Shown: piece by piece, positions 52,156 to 61,401 of the stretch | Numbering within the stretch: the stretch's first letter is position 1 | Layout: each line of letters begins with the position of its first letter | Source of the DNA: Gammaproteobacteria bacterium Milos-ODIII6 | GTDB lineage: Bacteria; Pseudomonadota; Gammaproteobacteria; Chromatiales; Chromatiaceae | Assembly (NCBI GenBank): GCA_029228645.1 | Contig: JAPTHR010000004.1 | Span: 186,001 to 250,000 of the forward strand | Direction: 5' to 3' | DNA length: 64,000 nucleotides | Translations under genes and position numbers: made by a program | The notes under the pieces: generated by a model | Database searches by the model: none | The model's input: only the letters and a program-made list of their open reading frames with translations | What the model was told of the DNA's origin: nothing

Positions 52156-52611
52156 GCCGATATCCGGCGGCTCTATCCCGCACCGTTCGGCGAGGCCGGC
52201 CAGTTCGCGGCGCATGATGCCTGGCAGTGTCGCCGGCGGGGCCAACAGGTCCGGCAACAACATCCCCGCTTCGGCCTCGCCCAAGACCCATTCAGAACCA
52301 CCCAGCCAGCGTCCCTCGCCGCACTAGGTCCTGCCGCATGAGCTGATCTGAATACGGTAGCCCAGACAGTCATCGAACTCGGCGGGGAGCAGCAGCCAGT
52401 AGCCATTGCAGCTGTTGAGATTCTGCAGGCAAAAGCGGGCGAAGGTGACGAAATTCGGGTAATCGGACTCGCCCGAGAGGCCCGCCGCCCAGGCCACTTG
52501 CGGCGAGTGACCTTCCAGCCCCACCAGCAACACCTTGCCGCCATGACCTCCTGCCACCGCCTGCTCGAGCCATTCCAGCGCCTCGCGCCCGGCGGCGATG
52601 CCGGTCTGCAT
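52138..52611 (-). pseudogene. Reading frame split by an in-frame amber codon
   Basis: An ATG at 52611 overlaps the stop of the lipoprotein gene (TGATG) and opens a 95-residue frame (MQTGIAAGREALEWLEQAVA and onward) that ends at TAG 52324-52326 after YRIQISSCGRT. The same frame continues without another stop to 52138. It reads GRWLGGSEWVLGEAEAG, LLPDLLAPPATLPGIM and RRELAGLAERCGIEPPD, with GC-rich third positions as in real genes here. A single codon thus separates two coding-looking halves. It may be a nonsense mutation, a sequencing error or two genes; I do not recognise the family. Confidence 0.5.
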
Positions 52612-53003
52612 CAGCGAAACGCCGGCGGGGGATTGACGCGATACCAGGAGGCACCCTCATCGTCGCTGGCCCAGACCTGGCGGTCGGACACCCTTTTTAC
52701 CACCTGGCTGTCGCTCAGGACATACTCGATCTCGGCGGTCTGGGCCCAGCGCCAGGGTCCGAGCTCGCGCATCGCGCCGACCTCGTACTGATTGACCCGC
52801 ACATCTTCGAGCCCCGCAGGCAGCGTGACCTGGCTACCCGGCTTGGCGAACAGATACATCTTGCGCAAATCACCCCAACGCACCACGTCCTCGAAGACCC
52901 GTACCTTGACACCCAGCTCCTTGGGGACGGGCGCATAGGGGTTGGTCGCCATGCACGCCGCCAGCAATGAGCCCAGGATCAGCACCAGCAACCGTCGAAG
53001 CAT
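52611..53003 (-). CDS. Lipoprotein of unknown function
   Basis: The 130-residue protein has a lipoprotein signal (LLVLILGSLLAACMATNP) with the modified cysteine at about residue 17. The mature portion is beta-rich and polar (VKVRVFEDVVRWGDLRKMYL, GPWRWAQTAEIEYVLSD, DDEGASWYRVNPPPAF). A GGAAGG ribosome site precedes the ATG at 53003. It is probably attached to the outer membrane, since no aspartate follows the cysteine. It is coupled to the split frame downstream by TGATG. No family is recognised. Confidence 0.75.
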   Translation of the reverse strand: MLRRLLVLILGSLLAACMATNPYAPVPKELGVKVRVFEDVVRWGDLRKMYLFAKPGSQVTLPAGLEDVRVNQYEVGAMRELGPWRWAQTAEIEYVLSDSQVVKRVSDRQVWASDDEGASWYRVNPPPAFR

Positions 53004-53108
53004 GTCCTTCCCTCCAGTATGAAAACGGCCGCATGGTAACCCGGACCCGGGTCCGTGGCGGCGCTGTTCTCGGTTATCATGACCGGCCTCATCTCGGAAG
53101 CCGCACGA

Positions 53109-54320
53109 ATGAATGATACCGACCCCGCGACCCCGCCCCCGCACAGCGATCCGATCACAGAGGTTCAGGTAGGCGAGACCCGGATCACCCTGCTCGGCAC
53201 CGCGCACGTCTCGCGCAAGAGCGCCGAGACGGTACGTGACATGATCGACAGCGGACACTACCACGCCGTCGCCGTGGAACTCTGCGCCAGTCGCCACCAC
53301 GCCCTGAGTGAACCCGAGGCGCTGGCGCAACTCGACCTGCTGCAGGTCATGCGTCAGGGCAAGGCGGCCATGGTGACCGCGAACCTCGCCATGGGCGCCT
53401 ATCAGCAACGCCTCGCCGAGCAGTACGGCATCGAGCCGGGCGCGGAGATGCGCGCCGCCATGGCGGGCGCGGAACGACATGGCCTGCCGCTGCTGCTGGT
53501 CGATCGCGAGATCGGCACCACCCTGAAACGCACCGGCGCCAATCTCAGCTGGTGGAAACGCTGGTCCCTGTTCAGCGGCCTGCTGCTCAGCCTGGTGTCG
53601 CACGACGAGGTCGACGAGGAGGAGATCGAGAAGCTCAAGCAGGGCGACATCCTGGAAAACGCCTTCGCCGAGTTCGCGCACGATCGCCAGGACCTGTACG
53701 AGCCGCTGATTGCGGAGCGCGACCGCTACATGGCCGCCAAACTGATCCTGGCCGCCCGGGAGCACCCGGGTAAGCGCATCCTGGCGGTGCTTGGAGCAGG
53801 CCACCTCAAGGGAACCTCCGAACAGCTCGAGCGCATGCAGGACCCGGAGCAGCAGCTGGCAGAGCTGGACCGGCAACCCGCGAAATCGCGCTGGCCCCGC
53901 CTGATCCCCTGGGTGATCGTGGCGCTGGTGCTGTTCGGCTTCTACCTCGGCTTCAGCCGCAGCAACGAACTCGGCTGGCAGCTGATCCGTGACTGGGTCT
54001 TGATCAACGGTGGCCTGTCCGCGCTCGGCGCCCTGATCGCGGCCGCCCATCCGCTGACCGTCCTCACGGCCTTCCTGGCGGCGCCGATCACCTCGCTCAA
54101 CCCCACGATTGGCGCCGGCATGGTCACGGCGGCCGCTGAGCTGATGCTGCGCAAGCCGCAGGTGCGCGATTTCGGCTCGCTGCGACACGACACCACCACC
54201 CTGCGCGGCTGGTGGCGCAATCGCATCTCGCGCACATTGCTGGTGTTCCTGTTCAGCACCCTGGGTTCGGCCGCAGGAACCTATCTGGCCGGCTTCCGGA
54301 TTCTGGGACGGCTCACCTGA
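53109..54320 (+). CDS. TraB-family membrane protein
   Basis: The 403-residue protein has the TraB/PrgY core: ITLLGTAHVSRKSAETVRDM, AVAVELCASRHHAL, then the C-terminal part of the domain with RDRYMAAKLILAAREHPGKR and LAVLGAGHLKGTSE. The last 120 residues hold about four hydrophobic segments (LIPWVIVALVLFGFYLGF and following). The conserved GTAH, E and GAGHLKG residues resemble metal-binding active sites of TIKI/TraB peptidase-like proteins. Enterococcal TraB is involved in pheromone shutdown, but archaeal and proteobacterial homologues have no known role. ATG 53109 is chosen over 53055 because the added residues are hydrophobic and unlike the family. Confidence 0.86.
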   Translation: MNDTDPATPPPHSDPITEVQVGETRITLLGTAHVSRKSAETVRDMIDSGHYHAVAVELCASRHHALSEPEALAQLDLLQVMRQGKAAMVTANLAMGAYQQRLAEQYGIEPGAEMRAAMAGAERHGLPLLLVDREIGTTLKRTGANLSWWKRWSLFSGLLLSLVSHDEVDEEEIEKLKQGDILENAFAEFAHDRQDLYEPLIAERDRYMAAKLILAAREHPGKRILAVLGAGHLKGTSEQLERMQDPEQQLAELDRQPAKSRWPRLIPWVIVALVLFGFYLGFSRSNELGWQLIRDWVLINGGLSALGALIAAAHPLTVLTAFLAAPITSLNPTIGAGMVTAAAELMLRKPQVRDFGSLRHDTTTLRGWWRNRISRTLLVFLFSTLGSAAGTYLAGFRILGRLT

Positions 54321-54368
54321 GATCGCGGACGCCCGCCGGCCTGGGCCGAGGAGCGTCCGTCGAGGCGA

Positions 54369-57300
54369 TCACCCGGCCGCGAGGATGCGGCTTACCCGGC
54401 GATACATGACCCCGTAGTAGACCACCGGGATGACCACCAGGGTCAGCACGGTGGAGACGAACAGGCCGAAGATCAGCGACACCGCCAGGCCCGAGAAGAT
54501 CGGGTCGTCCAGGATGAAGAAGCCGCCGGCCATGGCCGCGGCCGCCGTCAGGGCAATCGGCTTGGCGCGCACCGCGGCCGCCTGGATCACCGCGGTTTCG
54601 AAGGCAATCCCGTCGCGCAACTGCTGGTTGATGAAATCGACCAGCAGGATGGAGTTACGCACGATGATGCCTGCCAGGGCGATCATGCCGATCATCGAAG
54701 TCGCCGTGAACTGCGCCCCCAGCAGGGCGTGCCCGGGCAGGATGCCGATCACGGTCAGCGGTATCGGCGCCATGATCACCAGAGGCACCACGTAGGAGCG
54801 GAACTGCGCCACCACCAGGAGGTAGATCAGCAGCAGGCCCACCGAGTAGGCGATACCCATATCGCGGAAGGTCTCGTAGGTGACCTGCCACTCCCCGTCC
54901 CACTTGACGCTGTAGTCGTAGTAGGGGTTGTCCGGCTGGGTCAACAACCACTGGTCCATGCCCAGCTCCTGCGTGATCCGGTCACGAATCTCGAACATGC
55001 CATACAGCGGGCTGTCGGTCTCTCCCGCCATGTCGCCGGTGACGTAGACTACCGGCAACAGGTCCTTGTGGAAGATACTGATCTCGCGCTTGGCCGGCAC
55101 CACGGTGACGATCTCGGAGAGCGGCACCAGGCGGCCGCTGGCCGCGCGCACCTTGAGCGACAGTACCTGGCCCAGGTCGGCGCGGTCACCCTCGCTGTAG
55201 CGCACCCGGACCGGCACGGCGTACTTGAGGTTTGGTGCATGAATGTAGCTCATGTCCTCGCCACCGAGGGCAACGCTGAGCACCTCGACCACCGCGCCCT
55301 GGGTCACCCCCATGCGGGCCGCCTTGGCGCGATCCACCAGCACCACCCCCTTGGTCGAGGGCCAGGTCACCGAATCGTCGACATCCACGATATCCGGGGT
55401 CGTCTGGAAGATACCCCGCACCCGCTCCGCCGCCTTCACCTGGCCGACGTAGTCGAGCCCGTATACCTCGGCGACAAGGGGCGATTGCACCGGCGGACCC
55501 GGCGGCACCTCGACGATCTTGGCATTGCCGTTATAGCGGCGCGCGATCTCCTGGATCGGATCGCGCACGCTGAGCGCGATTTCGTGGCTCTTGCGCTCGC
55601 GCTGCGCCTTGTCCACCAGGTTGACCTGGATGTCTCCCAGGTTACTGCCCTCGCGCAGGTAATACTGCCGCACCAGGCCGTTGAAACTGATCGGCGCTGC
55701 CGTGCCGGCATACACCTGGTAGTCGTGTACCTCGGGCACGCCGGCCAGGTAGTCCCCGATCTCGCGCAGAACCTGGCTGGTGCGCTCCAGGGTGGCGCCT
55801 TCCGGCATATCCAGCACCACCTGGAACTCGGACTTGTTGTCGAAGGGCAGCATCTTCATGACCACCGCCTTGGCGCCAACCAGGGCCGCCGAGGCCGCGA
55901 TCAGCAACAGCAAGGTGACCAGCATGATCCAGCGGTTGCGCCGACCTTTCTGCGGATCCAGCAAGGGCGACATGATCTTGCGGAAGAACCGGGTCAGGCC
56001 GGTCTCCGCCTGCTCATCATGCGCATGCGTCTCGAACTTGTGCGCCACCGGCGCAAGCATTCGATTGGACAGCCAGGGTGTGACCACAAACGCCACGACC
56101 AGGGATATCAGCATACCCATGGAGGCGTTGATCGGTATCGGGCTCATGTAAGGGCCCATCAGGCCGGATACGAATGCCATCGGCAGCAATGCCGCGATAA
56201 CCGTGAAGGTCGCGAGGATGGTCGGTCCACCCACCTCGTCCACCGCGGCCGGGATGGCCTCGAGCAGTTTCTTGCCGCCCATGCTCATGTGGCGGTGGAT
56301 GTTCTCGACCACCACGATGGCATCGTCCACGAGGATACCGATCGAGAAGATGAGCGCGAACAGCGACACCCGGTTGAGGGTAAAGCCCCACGCCCAGGAT
56401 GCGAACAGGGTGATCAGCAGGGTCACAACGACCGCGACACCGACGATCACCGCCTCGCGCCAGCCAAGCGCCAGCAAAACCAGCAACACCACCGAGAGCG
56501 TCGCGAAGGTCAGCTTGGTGATCAGCTTCTTGGCCTTCGAATCGGCGGTCGCTCCGTAGTCGCGGGTGATCTCCACGTTCACCCCGTCCGGGACGTAGAT
56601 ACCGCGCAGGTGCTCGAAGCGCTGGATCACGCGTTGCGCAATCTCGACCGCGTTGGTGCCAGGCTTCTTCGCAATCGCGATCGTGACCGCCGGCGCGACA
56701 CCGGCCTCGGCCAGCTTTCCCTGCGCCATCGGCCCCGCGCCGATCGAGACGTAGCTGTCAGGAGTATCCGGGCCTTCGCTGATCAAAGCCACATCGCGCA
56801 GATAGACCGGGATGCCATCGAACACCCCCACCACCAGGCTGCCGATTTCCTCGGCATGGCTGAGAAACACGCCCGCCTGGACCAGCATCTCGCCGTTCTC
56901 GGTCACCACCTCCATGTTGTCGCGGGTGTTGTTCGCGACCTGCAGGGCGATTCGGAGGTCGCCGGGATCGAGGCCGCGCGATGCCAGCGCCTGTGGATCG
57001 AGGCTGACGCGCACCACCCGGTCGGGCTCGCCAATGGTATAGACATCGCGGGTCCCGGGGACCCGCTTGAGTTCAGACTCGATCGCATGCGCCACCTGGC
57101 CAAGCTCGTAAGAGCCCTTGCTCGGATCTTCGGTCCACAAGGTCAGGCTCACGATGGGCACATCATCGATGCCCTTGGGTTTGACGATCGGCTGGCCGAC
57201 TCCGAGACCTGGCGGCAGCCAGTCCTGCTTGGAGAAAATCTTGCTGAACAGACGCACGATCGCGTCGGTGCGATTCTCCCCAACGACATACTGCACGGTG

Positions 57301-57593
57301 AGGACGGCCATGCCCGGCATCGAGTTGGAGTAGACATGGTCGATGCCATCGATCTCAGAGAGCACCTGTTCCGCCGGAGAGGAAACCAGGCTCTCGACTT
57401 CCTCCGCGGCCGCACCCGGAAAGGGGATGAAGACGTTGGCGAAGGTGACGTTGATCTGCGGCTCCTCCTCGCGCGGGGTGACCAGCACCGCGAACACGCC
57501 GAGCAGGACGCCCACCAGGGCCAACAGGGGAGTGATCTGGGTCGCCTGGAAGCGTTGCGCTATGCCACCCGAGAATCCGAACCTGTTACTCAT
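54369..57593 (-). CDS. RND efflux transporter permease (HAE1/AcrB-like)
   Basis: The 1074-residue protein has the RND plan: an N-terminal membrane helix (TPLLALVGVLLGVFAVLV), a periplasmic porter loop containing PGAAAEEVESLVSSPAEQVL, six helices including SIGILVDDAIVVVENIHRHM with the paired aspartates of the proton relay, a second large loop, and the C-terminal helix cluster (IALAGIIVRNSILLVDFINQ). It is a proton-driven exporter of hydrophobic compounds or metals; VDDAIVVVEN favours the drug-type over the CusA metal-type. It overlaps its membrane-fusion partner by eight bases, and no outer-membrane channel gene is in the window. Confidence 0.93.
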   Translation of the reverse strand: MSNRFGFSGGIAQRFQATQITPLLALVGVLLGVFAVLVTPREEEPQINVTFANVFIPFPGAAAEEVESLVSSPAEQVLSEIDGIDHVYSNSMPGMAVLTVQYVVGENRTDAIVRLFSKIFSKQDWLPPGLGVGQPIVKPKGIDDVPIVSLTLWTEDPSKGSYELGQVAHAIESELKRVPGTRDVYTIGEPDRVVRVSLDPQALASRGLDPGDLRIALQVANNTRDNMEVVTENGEMLVQAGVFLSHAEEIGSLVVGVFDGIPVYLRDVALISEGPDTPDSYVSIGAGPMAQGKLAEAGVAPAVTIAIAKKPGTNAVEIAQRVIQRFEHLRGIYVPDGVNVEITRDYGATADSKAKKLITKLTFATLSVVLLVLLALGWREAVIVGVAVVVTLLITLFASWAWGFTLNRVSLFALIFSIGILVDDAIVVVENIHRHMSMGGKKLLEAIPAAVDEVGGPTILATFTVIAALLPMAFVSGLMGPYMSPIPINASMGMLISLVVAFVVTPWLSNRMLAPVAHKFETHAHDEQAETGLTRFFRKIMSPLLDPQKGRRNRWIMLVTLLLLIAASAALVGAKAVVMKMLPFDNKSEFQVVLDMPEGATLERTSQVLREIGDYLAGVPEVHDYQVYAGTAAPISFNGLVRQYYLREGSNLGDIQVNLVDKAQRERKSHEIALSVRDPIQEIARRYNGNAKIVEVPPGPPVQSPLVAEVYGLDYVGQVKAAERVRGIFQTTPDIVDVDDSVTWPSTKGVVLVDRAKAARMGVTQGAVVEVLSVALGGEDMSYIHAPNLKYAVPVRVRYSEGDRADLGQVLSLKVRAASGRLVPLSEIVTVVPAKREISIFHKDLLPVVYVTGDMAGETDSPLYGMFEIRDRITQELGMDQWLLTQPDNPYYDYSVKWDGEWQVTYETFRDMGIAYSVGLLLIYLLVVAQFRSYVVPLVIMAPIPLTVIGILPGHALLGAQFTATSMIGMIALAGIIVRNSILLVDFINQQLRDGIAFETAVIQAAAVRAKPIALTAAAAMAGGFFILDDPIFSGLAVSLIFGLFVSTVLTLVVIPVVYYGVMYRRVSRILAAG

Positions 57594-58638
57594 GAGCGCT
57601 TTGCTCCTTGCGTTGTTGAATCAGCAAGCGCACGGCGACCTGCGGGTCGAGCGCGACGCGCTCTCCTGCATCCAGCCCGGAGAGCACCACGAAGCGACCA
57701 TCGGCGAGCGGATTGCCGACCCGGATGTGGCGCAGCCGCACCCGGCCCTCGTCATCCACCACGTACACACCAACCACTTCGGAGCGATACACCACGGCAC
57801 TCGCCGGCACCGCCAGCACCTCGCGCTTGCCCACGCCCAGCGCCACCTTCACGTACATGCCCGGATAAACCCCCTCGACGCCCGGGGGCAGGTCGAGCCG
57901 CACCCGGAAGGTATCCGTGGCGGTATTCGCGACCGGGAACACGACCAGTTGGGTCGCCCGGATCAGTCGCCCGTTGAGCAGAACCGCCGCCTCCTTCTCC
58001 CAGCGGACCTTTTCGATCAGCGACTGTGGCACGTCCAGGTTGACCCGCAGGCGCTCCAGCGCAATACCGCTCATCAGCGGCTGCCCCTGCGAAACGACCT
58101 CGCCCAGCTCGATGAGACGTTCGGTGACGATGCCGGTGTAGGGCGCCCGCACCTCGGTGTATTCGAGTTGCCGCTGCGCCTGGACCAGCGCGGCCCGGGC
58201 GGAATCGACCGCGGCACGCGCTGACAACACCTCACTGGTCGCCTTGTCCATGACCGACTTGGATACCACGTTCTTCTCGAACACCTCGCGTATGCGGCGG
58301 AACTCCTTCTCGGCGTTGGCCAGCTGCGCCCGCGCACTCTGCAGGTTTGCCTCGCGCTGTGCCAGGGAAGCCTTCTGCTCAGTGGGATCGATGACCACGA
58401 TCACATCGCCCGCCTCGACCAGATCGTCGACATCGAAGCGTATCTCTGCGACCTGACCGGATGTCTGCGCCGAGATGGTGCTGGCGTTCACCGCCTCGAT
58501 ATCCCCGTCGACCTGGAAGATGCGCGGCACCACGGTGCTCTCGACGCTCGCCAGTTCAAGCTCGGCGGCATGCCCGACCGGCGTTAACAGGGCGCATACC
58601 AGCAGTTGCAGCCCCACGATCCATGCGTTGCGTCTCAT
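57586..58638 (-). CDS. RND efflux periplasmic adaptor
   Basis: The 350-residue membrane-fusion protein has a signal peptide (VGLQLLVCALLTPVGHA) and a biotinyl-lipoyl-like half (VDGDIEAVNASTISAQTSGQ and FDVDDLVEAGDVIVVIDP). An alpha-helical hairpin (LAQREANLQSARAQLANAEK) and beta-barrel segments (TEVRAPYTGIVTERLIELGE, LPPGVEGVYPGMYVKVAL) follow. It links the permease to an outer-membrane channel. The ATG at 58638 has a GAGGTCGAC ribosome site; its 3' end overlaps the permease gene by eight bases, so they are coupled. Confidence 0.92.
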   Translation of the reverse strand: MRRNAWIVGLQLLVCALLTPVGHAAELELASVESTVVPRIFQVDGDIEAVNASTISAQTSGQVAEIRFDVDDLVEAGDVIVVIDPTEQKASLAQREANLQSARAQLANAEKEFRRIREVFEKNVVSKSVMDKATSEVLSARAAVDSARAALVQAQRQLEYTEVRAPYTGIVTERLIELGEVVSQGQPLMSGIALERLRVNLDVPQSLIEKVRWEKEAAVLLNGRLIRATQLVVFPVANTATDTFRVRLDLPPGVEGVYPGMYVKVALGVGKREVLAVPASAVVYRSEVVGVYVVDDEGRVRLRHIRVGNPLADGRFVVLSGLDAGERVALDPQVAVRLLIQQRKEQSAHE

Positions 58639-58985
58639 AAGTCGACCTCGTTCTTGTGTGTTTTGTTGGCAGGGTGCCATCCGTCCACGATAAGGCAGGC
58701 GCCTGCGTCGGGAGGCAGTGCTCTTCCGATCAATACCGGCGCGTCAGACACGGCATCGATTTTCCTCGTATCCACCGGCGCGTAGTTCGTCGGATTAACG
58801 ACCGCGACTGTGCCGATCACGAACCCGTGATAGAGGATAGCCACTTTTGGCGGATTTCTCCTGCCGGTTTCCCGATCGCAGGGCTCTTCCTCCGCCAGCT
58901 TTTCAGGAAGTGCGACCGGTCAGCCCTGTTTCTCGTCACATGTGGCGCGAAACGTCACTGACTTTCGGCGCTCGCCGGATCCGCC
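58639..58985. other. 347-base intergenic region, no supported gene
   Basis: Between the adaptor gene and zapE there is no convincing gene. A reverse-strand frame of 69 codons starting with GTG at 58844 reaches into the adaptor start, but it has an indifferent ribosome site, no hydrophobic or family pattern, and I regard it as chance. The region should contain the promoter for the efflux pair. No terminator or repeat was recognised. Confidence 0.5.
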
Positions 58986-60059
58986 TCAGCCGCGATGCGG
59001 GCTGCCGAGATAGGCCTCGGTCTGCATCTCAGCCAGACGACTGGCCGTCCTTTGAAACTCGAACGCCAGGCGCTCGCCGGAGTAGAGCCGTTCGGGCGCG
59101 GCATCCGCACTCATCACCAGCTTGACCCGGCGATCGTAGAACTCGTCGATCAGGAAGATGAAGCGACGGGTGCGATCATCCCGCGCGCTGCCCATGCGCG
59201 GCACGTCGGAGAGAAAGACGGCTGCCTGGGTCCTGGCCAGTTCGATGTAGTCCAGTTGACTGCGGGGAGGCCCGCACAGGGCCTCGAAATCGAACCAGAC
59301 CACCCCCTCGGCCCGGCGCCGGTAGGGAAGACGGCGCCCGTTGACCTCGAGCGCACCGTCGCAATCGACTTCGCCCCCGGCAAGTTGCCCGAATTCACGC
59401 GCCAGCGCGTCCTCGGCCGCAACCCCAAGCGGCCAATGATAGGCATGCTGCTGGCGCATCACCTCGCAGCGGTAATCGCGCCCCCCGCCCATGTGCACGA
59501 TGTCCAGCTCGCGGCTGAGCAGGTCGATCGCTGGCAAAAAGCTGGCCCGCTGCAGACCATCGCGGTACAAGTCCTCCGGTGGGACATTCGAGGTAGTCAC
59601 CAGGACCACCCCCTCCGCCAGCAGCGCCCGCAGCAACCCCGCCAATATCATCGCATCGGCGATATCGGTAACGTTGAATTCATCCAGACACAACACGCGC
59701 CACTGGCGCGCCATGCGGCGCGCCACGATCTGCAGTGGATTGCTCTGCCGGAGGTCGCCCAGCTGCGCATGCACCTCCTGCATGAAACGGTGAAAATGGA
59801 GACGCTGGCGCCTTTGCTCGCGCAGTTGATCGAAAAACAGGTCCATCAGCCAAGTCTTACCCCGGCCAACGCCCCCCCAGATGAACAGACCACGGGCCGG
59901 CGCTGCCTTGCGGCGCGACCAGGGCAAGCGGACCCTGCGTTCCTGGCGCTCGATCGCATTGGCTACGCCCTGCAAAGCGGCGAGGAGCTCGAGCTGAGCG
60001 GGATCCCGCCTGAAGCCGTCGCGTGCGAGGATCTGCTCGTACGCGCTTGCCAGATCCAC
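58986..60059 (-). CDS. zapE: Cell-division ATPase ZapE (AFG1-like)
   Basis: ZapE binds FtsZ and helps constriction under stress. The 357-residue protein has the AFG1 ATPase motifs: FIWGGVGRGKTWLMDLFF (Walker A), RLHFHRFMQEVHAQL, VLCLDEFNVTDIADAMIL (Walker B) and TTSNVPPEDLY (sensor 1). The C-terminal YSGERLAFEFQRTASRL is also characteristic. I start at GTG 60059, which begins DLASAYEQIL as in homologues and lies six bases after the arsR stop; an ATG at 60116 would overlap arsR by 52 bases. The gene follows the ArsR regulator on the same strand. Confidence 0.9.
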   Translation of the reverse strand: MDLASAYEQILARDGFRRDPAQLELLAALQGVANAIERQERRVRLPWSRRKAAPARGLFIWGGVGRGKTWLMDLFFDQLREQRRQRLHFHRFMQEVHAQLGDLRQSNPLQIVARRMARQWRVLCLDEFNVTDIADAMILAGLLRALLAEGVVLVTTSNVPPEDLYRDGLQRASFLPAIDLLSRELDIVHMGGGRDYRCEVMRQQHAYHWPLGVAAEDALAREFGQLAGGEVDCDGALEVNGRRLPYRRRAEGVVWFDFEALCGPPRSQLDYIELARTQAAVFLSDVPRMGSARDDRTRRFIFLIDEFYDRRVKLVMSADAAPERLYSGERLAFEFQRTASRLAEMQTEAYLGSPHRG

Positions 60060-60064
60060 CGGGG

Positions 60065-60421
60065 TTACTGATTCCCTTCCTCGTCCTGATAGCGTTCGTC
60101 CAGGTTGGCAGGACACAGGACGTTACGCATGGTGCCAACCAGTTCGAGCAGCTTGCCGTTGCGGATTCGGTAATAAATCCGATTGGCTTCCTTACGCGAG
60201 GTGAGAATGTTCTTGTTGCGCAGCTGTTCGAGGTGCTGCGAGATATTGCTCTGGGAGGTGCCGGTGTAGGAGACGATCTCGCCCACCGACATCTCCTTGT
60301 CCCCAAGGGTACACAGGATCTTCCAACGCAGCGGATGCGCCATCGCTTTCAAGGCGTTGGCGGTCATCGTCGGATCCTCTTCCGCCGGGATCTGCGCTTC
60401 CGGCTTTTCCTGATCAACCAT
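60065..60421 (-). CDS. ArsR-family regulator with SqrR/BigR-type cysteine spacing
   Basis: The 118-residue protein is a winged-helix ArsR repressor: MAHPLRWKILCTLGDKE, recognition helix TSQSNISQHLEQLRNKNI, wing SRKEANRIYYRIRNG. With the ATG at 60421 (AAGGAG, eight bases before) its two cysteines are Cys37, in the helix after HPLRW, and Cys103, in the C-terminal helix (RNVLCPANL). They are 66 residues apart, as are Cys41 and Cys107 of the persulfide sensor SqrR. The arsenic-type ELCVCDL motif is absent. A redox- or sulfide-sensing repressor is therefore likely. It sits just upstream of zapE, with which it may be co-transcribed. Confidence 0.85.
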   Translation of the reverse strand: MVDQEKPEAQIPAEEDPTMTANALKAMAHPLRWKILCTLGDKEMSVGEIVSYTGTSQSNISQHLEQLRNKNILTSRKEANRIYYRIRNGKLLELVGTMRNVLCPANLDERYQDEEGNQ

Positions 60422-60552
60422 CTTTACAACTCCTTGCCCGGGGGATGGGGGGCTCGCCCCAGTCAAATCCCCGGTGGGTACTTCTTCATGTTCAGTTTAT
60501 ACGCTGTCGCTGCCGCGTTTGCATCGCTGCACGCGATCAGCGGCCATGAGAC

Positions 60553-61401
60553 TCATTCGCTTGCTTCCACCTTGCGATAACCCCGCATGTTTTTGGCGAT
60601 ACAGAGGATCTCTTCGATCACGCCCTGTTCATTGAGGATTGCGGTGCGCGAGAACAGGATGGGCACGCGCTCGCCGCGGCGGTCGACCAGCGAGGCCTCG
60701 ATGTCCCTGAGGGCACCGCTGCGGATCAGCGCCTCCAGCCAGGTGCCCATGAACGCATTTGCCTGGTCCTCGCCTTCCTCCTCGAACACGTCACCGATGG
60801 ACATGCCACGCAGTTCCTCGGCGCTGTATCCGAGCAGCTGCTGCGCCGCCGGATTGGCTTCGAGAATGTGTCCCTCGGGGGCCAGCACGAGCAGCGCCTC
60901 GCCCATGTTCTCGACAATCTTCTGCAGGTGTTGGTTCGCCTGGTGAAGTTCCGCGGTGCGCTCGGCCACCTGCTGTTCGAGGATCTGGTTGAGACCGCGC
61001 TCCTTCTCGATCAGCCGGAAGTAGGTGCTGACCTTGTTGATCAGCAGATTATCGTCGATCGGTTTGAGCAGGTAGTCGACCGCTCCGATCTCGTAACCGC
61101 GCTGCTGAAACTCCTCGGTCTTGAATGCCGCGGTGAGGAAAATGATCGGGATATCGCGGGTCTTGCGGCGCGCCTTGAGCATCTGCGCGGCCTCGAAGCC
61201 GTCCACATCGGGCATCTGGATATCCAGGATGATCAGATCGATATCCGGATTGGACTGGGCGGTTTCGAGGGCCTGCATACCACCGGTGGCCTCCAGGATA
61301 TTCACACCGAGGTGCTTCTGCAGCAAAGTCCGCAGCGTGAACAGGTTGTCAGGGTTGTCGTCGACCGCCAGTAGCGTGAAACCCTGGTAAGGCTTACTCA
61401 T
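60553..61401 (-). CDS. Response regulator with PAS domain and no DNA-binding output
   Basis: The 282-residue protein has a receiver domain (LLAVDDNPDNL, phosphorylation site LIILDIQMPDVDG with Asp60, FLTAAFKTEE, and YLLKPIDDN with the lysine). A coiled coil and a PAS domain (about residues 165-275, LVLAPEGHILEANPAAQQLL, VDRRGERVPILFSRT) follow. It ends there, with no helix-turn-helix or enzyme. It should work through protein contacts, probably with the kinase whose stop overlaps its start by four bases (61398-61401). Translation is therefore coupled, forming a two-gene signalling unit. Confidence 0.88.
   Translation of the reverse strand: MSKPYQGFTLLAVDDNPDNLFTLRTLLQKHLGVNILEATGGMQALETAQSNPDIDLIILDIQMPDVDGFEAAQMLKARRKTRDIPIIFLTAAFKTEEFQQRGYEIGAVDYLLKPIDDNLLINKVSTYFRLIEKERGLNQILEQQVAERTAELHQANQHLQKIVENMGEALLVLAPEGHILEANPAAQQLLGYSAEELRGMSIGDVFEEEGEDQANAFMGTWLEALIRSGALRDIEASLVDRRGERVPILFSRTAILNEQGVIEEILCIAKNMRGYRKVEASE

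Noticed and set aside
54729-57977. 1082-codon forward frame opposite the RND permease
   Set aside because: The reverse strand holds an intact RND transporter with its motifs; the forward frame is full of His/Arg/Asp and has no motif.
58635-58844. 69-codon reverse frame ending inside the start of the adaptor gene
   Set aside because: GTG start, poor ribosome spacing, no family resemblance or hydrophobic pattern; the overlap with the adaptor start alone is not enough.
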